A DNA stretch of 64,000 nucleotides from Rhodoferax sp. (GTDB lineage Bacteria; Pseudomonadota; Gammaproteobacteria; Burkholderiales; Burkholderiaceae_C). The DNA is taken from NCBI GenBank assembly GCA_024235935.1, contig JACKLL010000005.1, positions 1 to 64,000 of the forward strand, in the 5' to 3' direction. Shown piece by piece: positions 44,055-51,283 of this stretch. Position numbers and translations under genes: made by a program. Position 1 is the stretch's first letter, and each line of letters starts with the position of its first letter. Below the pieces are notes generated by a model. That model was not told the DNA's origin. It made no database searches and saw only the letters and a program-made list of their open reading frames with translations.

Positions 44055-44852
44055 TCAGGACGCGTCGCTGGCCGGCCACTGGAACATGCCCCGCTCCTTG
44101 GCCGCGAAGCGGCGGAAGCATTCGCGCGCATAGGCGCTGGTTCCGGCCACGCCCTGGGCCGCGGCCTCCAGTTCCAGCATGCTGTCCAGGCTGCTGGCCA
44201 GCGAGGCATTGAGCGCGTCCTTGGTCAGTGCCAATGCGGTGGGCGAGGCCTGCGCGAGTGCCTGCGCCAGTGTGCGCGCCCGCGGCAGCAGAGCCTCGGG
44301 TGCCATGACCTCGAGCACGATGCCCAGTTGCTGCGCTTCGGCCGGACCGATTTCGCGCGCCGAGAACATGATCTCCTTGGCGCGCTGCAGGCCGACGACC
44401 CGGGGCAGGGTGTACAGACTGGCATAGTCCGGCACCAGCCCGACCCGGCCAAAGGCCATGCAAAAGCGCGCACGACTGGACGCCAGCACGATGTCGCACA
44501 GCAGCGCGATGCCGAATCCGGCACCGAAGGCGGCGCCGTCCACCGCCGCGATCACCGGCCGATCGAGCGCGTGCAGTGCCTTGACGGTACGGTGTGCGCG
44601 CCGCAGCCGGGCCCTGCGCTGTTCGGCGGTTTCATCGGCAGCACTGTGCATGCGCTGCACGTCGCCACCGGCACAGAAGGCGCCGCCGGCGCCGGTCAGG
44701 ATCACGGCACGCACGGTGTCGTCGCGTCCGATGTCGAACAAGGCCTGGTCGAACTCGTCCAGCATGGCCTGGCTGATCGCGTTGCGCGCTTCGGGACGGT
44801 TCAACACGATGGTGGCGACGCCGGCGTCGCGGGAGATTTCAATGGCGGGCAT
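44055..44852 (-). CDS. Enoyl-CoA hydratase/isomerase family protein
   Basis: The 265-residue crotonase-fold protein has ILTGAGGAFCAGGDVQRM near residue 50 and DGAAFGAGFGIALLCDIVLA near 100, the two oxyanion-hole segments, followed by FGRVGLVPDYASLYTLPR. Start at 44852, with AGGAG just upstream; the longer frame is a shadow. First gene of the carboxylase operon (34 nt before the beta subunit), it probably hydrates the carboxylated enoyl-CoA, as methylglutaconyl-CoA hydratase (LiuC) or isohexenylglutaconyl-CoA hydratase (AtuE) do. No isovaleryl-CoA dehydrogenase or HMG-CoA lyase gene is nearby. Confidence 0.88.
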   Translation of the reverse strand: MPAIEISRDAGVATIVLNRPEARNAISQAMLDEFDQALFDIGRDDTVRAVILTGAGGAFCAGGDVQRMHSAADETAEQRRARLRRAHRTVKALHALDRPVIAAVDGAAFGAGFGIALLCDIVLASSRARFCMAFGRVGLVPDYASLYTLPRVVGLQRAKEIMFSAREIGPAEAQQLGIVLEVMAPEALLPRARTLAQALAQASPTALALTKDALNASLASSLDSMLELEAAAQGVAGTSAYARECFRRFAAKERGMFQWPASDAS

Positions 44853-45094
44853 GGCTCCTCGTCTGTCTGGGATGCCGGTATGGGCATGGGTTGGGGCATC
44901 GCCGGGTGCCTGGACGATCTCCGGGGCGACCCGAACGGCAATGATAGGTCCATCCCCGGCAGCGGCCCTGGCCCCCGTGCGACAGCGCCGCGCCCGTGAA
45001 CACCGGCCATTCAGATGCGCGGCCGGGCTGCGGCCGCATGCAGTGGACGGCCCCTGCACGGCAGGACCGGCGACGCCTGCGGCACAATGCGGCA

Positions 45095-45108
45095 TATTTG
45101 ATCAAATA
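45095..45108. promoter_or_regulatory. GntR-type operator 1, perfect palindrome at the gntR start
   Basis: TATTTGATCAAATA is a perfect 14-bp palindrome ending 7 nt before the gntR ATG, in the divergent gap to the carboxylase operon. It recurs with one mismatch at 46933-46946 and two at 46985-46998. It would allow autorepression. Confidence 0.65.
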
Positions 45109-45115
45109 ATCGACC

Positions 45116-45820
45116 ATGGCCCGCTTTCCCGACATCCAGCAGAATATCCGTGACGACATCCTCGGTGGTGCGCTGGCGTTCGGTACCCGCGTGACGACGG
45201 CCGAACTGGCCCAGCGCTATGGCGTGAGCCAGATGCCGATCCGGGAAGCCTTGCGCGAATTACGGGGCGAGGGCCTGGTCACGATGGAGCCCAACCGCGG
45301 CGCACGGGTGCGCTCGATCGACCCGGACTTCATCGGCAACATCTTCGACATCCGCAATGCCCTGGAGGTGTTGCTGGTGCGGCGTGCGGCCCAGCTGCGC
45401 ACGCCGGCCCAGGTCGAACGCATGCTGGCACTCGAGCAGGCGCTCGAGGCCCATGTGCAGGCGCAGGACTATGCGGCCGCCTTGCAGGACAACCGACAGC
45501 TGCACCAGTTGATCAGCGAGATCGCGGCCAATCCCGACGCGCAGCAACTGCTCGACCGGCACTGGCAGCTGCTGGCCGGCCTGTGGCGCGAACACCAGTA
45601 CAGCCCCGAACGCTATGACGGCGTCATCAACGACCACCGCCACCTGATCCAGGCGATCCGTGATGGCGACAGCGAATCGGCCGCCGTGCTGATGCAGGCC
45701 CATGTGCTCAAGGCCAAGCAGGTGATGCTGCGACTGGTCGAGCAGCGCTATGGCAAGGCCAAACCGGCGCGCGCGCGGCGTGCGCGTGCGCCCAAGCCGG
45801 CGGCGGTGACCGGGGACTGA
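45116..45820 (+). CDS. GntR family transcriptional regulator (FadR C-terminal domain type)
   Basis: The 234-residue regulator has an N-terminal winged helix (RDDILGGALAFGTRVTTAEL, RYGVSQMPIREALRELRGEGLV) followed by an all-helical FCD domain (IRNALEVLLVRRAAQL, HQLISEIAANPDAQQLLDRHW, NDHRHLIQAIRDGD) that normally binds a carboxylate through a metal. It is divergent from the carboxylase operon and convergent to a Bug gene. The same palindrome sits at its own start and twice in the Bug/dehydratase promoter, so these genes probably form its regulon. A sugar acid or its keto-deoxy derivative is the likely effector. Confidence 0.9.
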   Translation: MARFPDIQQNIRDDILGGALAFGTRVTTAELAQRYGVSQMPIREALRELRGEGLVTMEPNRGARVRSIDPDFIGNIFDIRNALEVLLVRRAAQLRTPAQVERMLALEQALEAHVQAQDYAAALQDNRQLHQLISEIAANPDAQQLLDRHWQLLAGLWREHQYSPERYDGVINDHRHLIQAIRDGDSESAAVLMQAHVLKAKQVMLRLVEQRYGKAKPARARRARAPKPAAVTGD

Positions 45821-45950
45821 GGCCGCGGGTCCCCGACGCCGGTCTTTGTCCACGCAGCCCGAACGACCGGCGGCCAGCGTCACGGGAGGCACCGCCGCAC
45901 GAGCGCAGCGCTGTCGTGGGTGCGGTGTGGGGCGGGGCCCAGCCCGCGGG

Positions 45951-46922
45951 CTACAGCTGCACCTTGGCGGTGCGGGCCACCTTGGTCCATTTCTCGATCT
46001 CGCTGGCCTGGAACTGCTTCAGATCAGCCGGCGTTCCGCCGATCGGCTCGGTACCTTGTGCCTGCAGCTTTTCGCGCACGTCCGGCATCTTCAGGATCTC
46101 GTCGATCGCACGGTTCAGGCGCTGGATCGCGTCGGCCGGCGTGCCCTTGGGGGCGAAGAATGCGAACCAGGCGACCGATTCGAATCCCTTGTAGCCAGAC
46201 GCATCGATGGTCGGCACGTCCGGCAGCTCCCGGCTGCGCGTCAGCGTGGTGACGCCCAGCGCGCGCAGCTTGCCCGACCGGATGTGCGGAATCGCTGGCG
46301 GCAGATTGCCGCAAAACAGTTGTACCTGGCCGGCGAGCACATCCTGTACGGCCGGCGTCGCGCCCTTGTAGGGCACATGGAGCAGGTCGATGCCGGCCAT
46401 CATCTTGAGGTATTCGCCCGACAGGTGGGCCGAGCTGCCATTGCCGCCCGATGCGAACGCGTATTTGCCGGGTTCCTTCTTGGCCAGTGCGACGAATTCG
46501 CCCAGCGTGCTGGCCGGAACCTGGGGGTTGATGACGCACACGTTGGGCGTTTTGTTGATCAGGATGACCGGTTCGAAGTCCTTGATCGGGTCGTAGGCAA
46601 GGCTGGCATAGACCGCCGCATTGATCCCGTGCGAGCCAGCGGTGCCGATGATGAAGTTGTAGCCGTCGGCAGCGGCATTCTTGCCCGCGACACTGCCGAT
46701 GATGCCGCCGGCGCCGGTGCGGTTGTCGATGATGAACGACTGGCCCAGCTTCTCCTGCAGCTTCTGCCCCAGCAGGCGGCCAGCGAGGTCGGCGCCATCG
46801 CCAGGCGCGCCCGGGATGATGACGTGCACGGGTCTGGTGGGCCAGGTCTGGGCATGCAAGGGGGCGTGCAGTGGCAACAGGGTTGCGCAGGCGATGGTGG
46901 CGAGGCAGGCGCGGAAGGTCAT
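45951..46922 (-). CDS. Bug/TctC family substrate-binding protein
   Basis: The 323-residue protein starts at the ATG at 46922 (AAAGGAGAC site) with a Sec signal peptide (FRACLATIACATLLPLHAPL, then HAQ). The Bug signature PVHVIIPGAPGDGADLAGRLLG is near residue 30, with an unusual GAPGDGAD in place of the common PPGGGTD, then IDNRTGAGGIIGSVAGKNAA and YAFASGGNGSSAHLSGEYLK. No TctA/TctB genes are nearby. It is divergent from the ketodeoxyarabonate dehydratase-like gene with two GntR-type palindromes between them, so a sugar-acid ligand is plausible. Confidence 0.92.
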   Translation of the reverse strand: MTFRACLATIACATLLPLHAPLHAQTWPTRPVHVIIPGAPGDGADLAGRLLGQKLQEKLGQSFIIDNRTGAGGIIGSVAGKNAAADGYNFIIGTAGSHGINAAVYASLAYDPIKDFEPVILINKTPNVCVINPQVPASTLGEFVALAKKEPGKYAFASGGNGSSAHLSGEYLKMMAGIDLLHVPYKGATPAVQDVLAGQVQLFCGNLPPAIPHIRSGKLRALGVTTLTRSRELPDVPTIDASGYKGFESVAWFAFFAPKGTPADAIQRLNRAIDEILKMPDVREKLQAQGTEPIGGTPADLKQFQASEIEKWTKVARTAKVQL

Positions 46923-46932
46923 ATGTCTCCTT

Positions 46933-46946
46933 TTTTTGATCAAATA
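46933..46946. promoter_or_regulatory. GntR-type operator 2 (Bug-gene promoter side)
   Basis: TTTTTGATCAAATA is the 45095 palindrome with one mismatch. It lies just upstream of the Bug gene's ribosome site, where binding would block expression. A TTGACG -35-like element for the Bug gene lies further upstream on the minus strand. Confidence 0.58.
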
Positions 46947-46964
46947 AGCAAATAAAATTTCTGC

Positions 46965-46992
46965 TTGCGCGGTTTATACGTCAATATATGAT
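46965..46992 (+). promoter_or_regulatory. Candidate sigma-70 promoter of the dehydratase gene
   Basis: TTGCGC (46965-46970), 16 bp, then TATGAT (46987-46992). The -10 box overlaps GntR-type operator 3. The ATG is about 210 nt downstream, leaving a long leader that holds a CGGGAG-G-CTCCCG inverted repeat at 47079-47091. Confidence 0.45.
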
Positions 46993-46998
46993 CAAATT
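46985..46998. promoter_or_regulatory. GntR-type operator 3 (dehydratase promoter)
   Basis: TATATGATCAAATT matches the 45095 palindrome with two mismatches and covers the -10 box of the plus-strand promoter. With operator 2, 52 bp away, it could allow paired or looped binding over the divergent promoters. Confidence 0.52.
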
Positions 46999-47203
46999 CA
47001 AGACCTATCCGGCATCTGCCATGTAACTTTGCAGAGCGCGTCGGCTGCCAGCGCCGAGCGCGGATGGACGCGCCGCCTCGGGAGGCTCCCGTTGCGCCTG
47101 CGACCATTCGCTTTCTCGCGGATGACAGCCCGCGGCGCAGGTGTTGCGGCAAGCCGTATGCTTCTGCCTTTCTGATTTCGCCAAAACCAAGGAGCCATCC
47201 ATC

Positions 47204-48136
47204 ATGCGTCAGCAGCAGTCCCGGCCACGCTACCAGGGCGTTTTTCCGGTCGTCCCCACCATCTTCGATGCCCATGGCGATCTGGACCTGCCGGGCCAGT
47301 TGCGCTGCATCGATTTCATGATCGATGCCGGCTCCAACGGCCTTTGCATCCTGGCCAATTTCTCCGAGCAGTTCTCACTGTCCGACGCCGAGCGCGAGAC
47401 GCTGACCACCGCCATCCTCGACCATGTGGCCGGACGGGTGCCGGTGATCGTCACCACCACCCATTACGGGACCCGCATCTGCGCCGAGCGCAGCCGCCGG
47501 GCGCAGCAGGCCGGTGCGAGCATGGTCATGGTGATGCCGCCGTACCACGGCGCCACGATCCGCGTCGGCGAAGCCGGCATCCGGTCCTTCTTCCAGCAGG
47601 TGTCCGACGCCATCGACATTCCGATCATGATCCAGGACGCGCCGGTCAGCGGCACGGCGCTGAGCGTGCCTTTGCTCGCGTCCATGGCCCGCGAGATCGC
47701 CAACGTGGCCTACTTCAAGATCGAGACGCCGCAGGCGGCCTCCAAGCTGCGTGAACTGATCGCCGCCGGTGGCGACGCGATCGAAGGACCGTGGGACGGC
47801 GAGGAGGCGATCACGCTGCTGGCCGACCTGGATGCCGGCGCCAACGGTGCGATGACCGGTGGCGGCTACCCGGACGGCATCCGCCAGATCTTCGACCCCT
47901 ACATGGCCGGTGACCGCGAGGAAGCGGTGCGCCAGTACCAGCGCTGGCTGCCGCTGATCAACTACGAGAACCGCCAGGCCGGCATCCTGACCTGCAAGGC
48001 CTTGATGCTGGAAGGCGGCATCATCGCCAGCGACAGCGGGCGCCATCCGTTCCCGGCCATGCACCCGGAGGTGCGCGCCGGATTGCTCGACCAGGCCCGC
48101 CGGCTCGATCCGCTGGTATTGCGCTGGGGGCGTTGA
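47204..48136 (+). CDS. DapA-fold dehydratase, L-2-keto-3-deoxyarabonate dehydratase-like
   Basis: The 310-residue (beta/alpha)8 enzyme of the dihydrodipicolinate synthase/N-acetylneuraminate lyase family has Schiff-base Lys172 (VAYFKIETP) and catalytic Tyr114 (MPPYHGAT). Stretches such as MIDAGSNGLCILANFSEQF, EGPWDGEEAITLLADL and the end RRLDPLVLRW closely resemble, from memory, L-2-keto-3-deoxyarabonate dehydratase (AraD) of Azospirillum brasilense. That enzyme converts L-KDA to alpha-ketoglutarate semialdehyde in non-phosphorylative L-arabinose breakdown. Start at 47204 has AAGGAG upstream. No arabonate dehydratase or semialdehyde dehydrogenase gene is beside it, so the rest of the pathway must lie elsewhere. 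Confidence 0.85.
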   Translation: MRQQQSRPRYQGVFPVVPTIFDAHGDLDLPGQLRCIDFMIDAGSNGLCILANFSEQFSLSDAERETLTTAILDHVAGRVPVIVTTTHYGTRICAERSRRAQQAGASMVMVMPPYHGATIRVGEAGIRSFFQQVSDAIDIPIMIQDAPVSGTALSVPLLASMAREIANVAYFKIETPQAASKLRELIAAGGDAIEGPWDGEEAITLLADLDAGANGAMTGGGYPDGIRQIFDPYMAGDREEAVRQYQRWLPLINYENRQAGILTCKALMLEGGIIASDSGRHPFPAMHPEVRAGLLDQARRLDPLVLRWGR

Positions 48137-48152
48137 CGGCGCGGTCGCCGCT

Positions 48153-48689
48153 TCAGTTCATCAGCTGTGCGCGCGCCCGGTGCAACCGGACGAACAGGTT
48201 GTCCCGTGTGATCGCCAGGGCCTCGCACACGTCCTCGGTGCTCTGATCCTGCAGCACGCGCAGCTGCATCACGTCGCGCAGCGGCGCGGGCAGGGCCTCG
48301 ATGCGGGCCAGGGTCTGGGTCAGCAACTCGCGCTGCTCGGCCGATTCCTGCGGCCCGGGCTGCGGGCATGCGATGCCCAGCGCACCGTCGGCGTCGTTCT
48401 GCTCTTCCAGGCTGTCGGTGCCGGCGCGCTGGCGGACGAGGTCGACGATCTTGTTCTTCAGCACGGCGGTCAGCCAGGAGCGCAGCGCCGCGCGACCGGC
48501 GAATGCGGCGCGACCCGACAGCACGGCCTCGAACACATCGTGCACCACGTCCTCGGCCAGCATCGGGTCCTGCAGCCGGCGCTGCGCAAAGCGGACCAGG
48601 TCCTTGCGGTGCGAGACCATCTCGGTCCAGCTGACGGGCAGGGCCGACGGTGCGGCGAATGAAAGGGACGGATGGGCGGCGATCTGCAT
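48153..48689 (-). CDS. ECF-type RNA polymerase sigma factor
   Basis: The 178-residue protein has sigma region 2 (HRKDLVRFAQRRLQDPMLAEDVVHDVFEAVL, about 27-57, with SWLTAVLKNKIVDLVRQR) and region 4 (LPAPLRDVMQLRVLQDQSTEDVCEALAITRDNLFVRLHRARAQL, about 130-175). Region 3 is absent, as in the ECF group. Start at 48689 has AGGAG 7 nt upstream; the longer frame is a shadow. No anti-sigma factor gene is adjacent: the downstream neighbour is the dehydratase (convergent) and upstream is a divergent two-component system. Target promoters unknown. Confidence 0.87.
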   Translation of the reverse strand: MQIAAHPSLSFAAPSALPVSWTEMVSHRKDLVRFAQRRLQDPMLAEDVVHDVFEAVLSGRAAFAGRAALRSWLTAVLKNKIVDLVRQRAGTDSLEEQNDADGALGIACPQPGPQESAEQRELLTQTLARIEALPAPLRDVMQLRVLQDQSTEDVCEALAITRDNLFVRLHRARAQLMN

Positions 48690-48843
48690 GATGGACTCCT
48701 GGCATTGCAAGTGGCGATGGCCCGACTGTGCGGCGGCCATCTCGCGTCCCCATCGCACAGGATCACAGCCAGATAACATTTGCGTCGCGCCAGGGATACC
48801 GTGTCGGGTGTAAGAAGTCCATGGCGCAGACGACAATGCGGCC

Positions 48844-49557
48844 ATGGCAGCCACCATTCTTGTCGCCGAAGACCAGGCCGATATCCGCGATCTGCTGGTC
48901 ATGAACCTGCGCAGTGCCAACTACGACGTCCATGCGGTCGCCGATGGCACGGCTGCGCTTGCGAGCCAGAACGAGCAGGCCAGTGACCTGCTGATTCTTG
49001 ACCTGATGATGCCGGGCATGGACGGCCTGGAGGTCTGCAAGGCCTTGCGCGCACGGGGGCGCACGACGCCGATCCTGATGCTGACCGCGAAGTCGACCGA
49101 GCTCGATCGGGTGCTGGGCCTGGAGCTCGGCGCCGACGACTACCTGACCAAGCCGTTCTCTCTCGCCGAACTGCTGGCCCGCGTCAAGGCCTTGCTGCGC
49201 CGTGCCGATGTGCAGCGGGTCGCGCAGAGCGGCGTGCAGGGCCAGCCGAGTCTGATCCGCAATGGCGACCTGGAGATTGCGCCGGCCAAACGCAGCGTGC
49301 GCTACCAGGGCGTGGCACTGGACTGCACGACCCTCGAATTCGACCTGCTGCTGCATTTTGCGCAGCATCCGGGCCATGTGTTCTCGCGCTCCCAGTTGCT
49401 GGATGCGGTCTGGGGCTATACGCACGACGGCTATGAACACACAGTCACCACGCACATCAACCGTCTGCGCGCCAAGCTGGAGGCCGACCCGATGCGACCG
49501 CAGCTGATCCTCACGGTGCGCGGTGCCGGCTACAAGATGCGCGAGGCCCCGCAGTGA
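48844..49557 (+). CDS. OmpR/PhoB-family response regulator
   Basis: The 237-residue protein has a receiver domain with acidic pocket EDQ near 10, phospho-acceptor Asp in LLILDLMMPGMDG near 52, Thr in LTAKS and Lys in LTKPF. A C-terminal winged-helix DNA-binding domain follows (LEFDLLLHFAQHPGHVFSRSQLLDAVWGY, THINRLRAKLE). It is encoded 25 nt before the histidine kinase gene, forming one two-component operon. The stimulus and targets are not indicated by the neighbours. Confidence 0.93.
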   Translation: MAATILVAEDQADIRDLLVMNLRSANYDVHAVADGTAALASQNEQASDLLILDLMMPGMDGLEVCKALRARGRTTPILMLTAKSTELDRVLGLELGADDYLTKPFSLAELLARVKALLRRADVQRVAQSGVQGQPSLIRNGDLEIAPAKRSVRYQGVALDCTTLEFDLLLHFAQHPGHVFSRSQLLDAVWGYTHDGYEHTVTTHINRLRAKLEADPMRPQLILTVRGAGYKMREAPQ

Positions 49558-49582
49558 CGGTGCCTGCGACCGGTGGCATTCC

Positions 49583-51097
49583 GTGAGCGTACGGCTGCGC
49601 ATCGCGCTGACCATCTTCGTCACCGGCGCCTTGACCGCGCTGGGCGTGATTGCCACCGTGCTGTTCGCGTTCCAGCGTTTCGAGCACGAGACGACGTTCC
49701 AGCGCGCCGATGCGTTTCTCGGGCGGGTGGTCGGCATGTACGACAACATCTTCGAGATGCACCAGCGCCAGCCGCAGGAGTTCAACCAGTTTCTGCGCAA
49801 CCTGGTGCTGTTCGAGCCCGACACACAGCTCTACCTGCTCGACGCGCAGGGCACGGTGCTGTCGTCGACCGGCAATACGCAGCTGCCGCCCGGCTTCAAG
49901 GTGCGCCTGGCGCCGGTGCAGGAGGCAGCCGGCAAGCCCGACATGCCTTACGTCATGGGCGATGATCCCGAGCGCATGGATGCCGGCGCCATCATCGCCG
50001 CGCGCGTGGTGCGCCGTGCGCTGATCCGCAACGACGAACCGGTGGCCGGTTACCTGTACCTGGTCTGCCACAAGCCGGTGCTGCCGGAGGGCCGGCTGCA
50101 GGTGCTCGGCAGCAGCATCGCCAAGCCGGCGCTGGTGGCCATCCTGGGGGTGGTGCTGCTGGCGACCGCTTTGACCATGTGGATCGTGGCCACCGTGACC
50201 CGGCCGCTGCGCCAGCTCACGCAGGCGGTCGCATCGATTTCGCAGGGCGGCCTCGACGATGGTGCGCGCGATGCACCCGAGCGGCATCTTCCGGCCCGGA
50301 CCCCGGATGAATTCGGCCAGCTGACCGGTGCTTTCGCGATGATGCTCGACACGGTACGCCGCCAGTGGACGGCGCTGCGCCGGCTCGACCATTTCCGGCG
50401 CGAAGGTGTCAGCAACCTGTCGCATGACCTGCGCTCGCCGCTGACGGCGACCACGGCCTGCCTGGAGACGCTGGAGGGGCGCTGGCAGGGCGATGCGGCG
50501 CGCACCGACGATCGGGCGCTGGTGGAGATGGCGCTGCGCAATACCCGCAATGCGGCGCGTCTGGTGCAATCCCTCGGGGATCTGGCGCTGCTGGACGAAC
50601 CCACGTTCCGTTTGCGCAGCGAAGTGCTGGACGTCGGCGAACTGCTGGACGATATTGCGGTGCGCTTCGGCCAGCGCGCGGCCAGCCAGGGCGTGCAACT
50701 GCAGGCGCAGCATCCGGCGGAGCCGAATGCCCGGCCCCCTGTCGTCGCGCTGGACATCGAGCTGTTCGAGCGCGCCATTGCCAATCTGGTCGACAACGCC
50801 CTGAAGTTTTGTCGCACTGGCGACAGCGTCAGCCTGTCGGCACGGATGCAGGGTGATCGGGTCGAGGTCTGCGTTGCCGACACCGGCCCGGGCATACCCG
50901 AGGCCGATGTGCCGCATCTTTTCGACCGGTTCTACCAGGCACGCCAGTCCGTGGCGCCGAGCACCGGCGCCGGCGGCAAGGGGCTGGGCCTGGCCATCGT
51001 CAAGCGGATTGCCGAGCTCCATGCTGGCGAGGTGCGGGTCGACAGCACGCCAGGGCAAGGCACGCGGGTGACACTGGTGCTGCCGTTGGCCACCTGA
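49583..51097 (+). CDS. Membrane sensor histidine kinase (HAMP)
   Basis: The kinase of about 504 residues starts at GTG 49583; the frame is open further upstream, but MSVRLRIALTIFVTGALTAL is a natural N terminus and first membrane span (about 5-30). A periplasmic sensor domain of about 145 residues follows, then a second span (VAILGVVLLATALTMWIVATV, about 182-202), HAMP, the HisKA box SNLSHDLRSPLTATTA and HATPase motifs NLVDNALKF (N), DTGPGIPE (G1), FDRFYQ (F) and GKGLGLAIVKRI (G2). Partner of the preceding OmpR-type regulator. Confidence 0.92.
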   Translation: MSVRLRIALTIFVTGALTALGVIATVLFAFQRFEHETTFQRADAFLGRVVGMYDNIFEMHQRQPQEFNQFLRNLVLFEPDTQLYLLDAQGTVLSSTGNTQLPPGFKVRLAPVQEAAGKPDMPYVMGDDPERMDAGAIIAARVVRRALIRNDEPVAGYLYLVCHKPVLPEGRLQVLGSSIAKPALVAILGVVLLATALTMWIVATVTRPLRQLTQAVASISQGGLDDGARDAPERHLPARTPDEFGQLTGAFAMMLDTVRRQWTALRRLDHFRREGVSNLSHDLRSPLTATTACLETLEGRWQGDAARTDDRALVEMALRNTRNAARLVQSLGDLALLDEPTFRLRSEVLDVGELLDDIAVRFGQRAASQGVQLQAQHPAEPNARPPVVALDIELFERAIANLVDNALKFCRTGDSVSLSARMQGDRVEVCVADTGPGIPEADVPHLFDRFYQARQSVAPSTGAGGKGLGLAIVKRIAELHAGEVRVDSTPGQGTRVTLVLPLAT

Positions 51098-51175
51098 TCC
51101 CCGCGCTGCGCTATGGTTGGATGTCTGCAGCGCCGTGGCGCAGATGCGCGCGCACGGGAATGTAAAAACTATTCT

Positions 51176-51204
51176 TTGACCATGGGTGGTGGTAACGTTC
51201 TATT
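51176..51204 (+). promoter_or_regulatory. Candidate sigma-70 promoter of the diguanylate cyclase gene
   Basis: TTGACC (51176-51181), 17 bp, then TCTATT (51199-51204). This is the best-spaced promoter in the AT-richer part of the 186-bp gap after the kinase gene. Transcription would start near 51211, at the base of the leader hairpin. Confidence 0.5.
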
Positions 51205-51209
51205 GATTG

Positions 51210-51244
51210 CATGTCGCGGCGGGTATGACCCGCGCTGCGGCATG
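51210..51244 (+). other. Long hairpin in the diguanylate cyclase mRNA leader
   Basis: CATGTCGC-G-GCGGGT, loop ATG, then ACCCGC-GCT-GCGGCATG pair over 14 positions with one G-U pair and a small internal bulge. It ends 39 nt before the ATG at 51284 and 33 nt before the TAGGAG ribosome site. I see no c-di-GMP riboswitch (GEMM) signature; the role is unknown. Confidence 0.5.
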
Positions 51245-51283
51245 TGGCAGGCATGGCGGGGGGCCGCCAACGGGTAGGAGTTC

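Noticed and set aside
51210..51283. c-di-GMP (GEMM) riboswitch before the GGDEF gene
   Set aside because: Only one hairpin is present; the GEMM tetraloop/receptor and conserved joining sequences are not visible.
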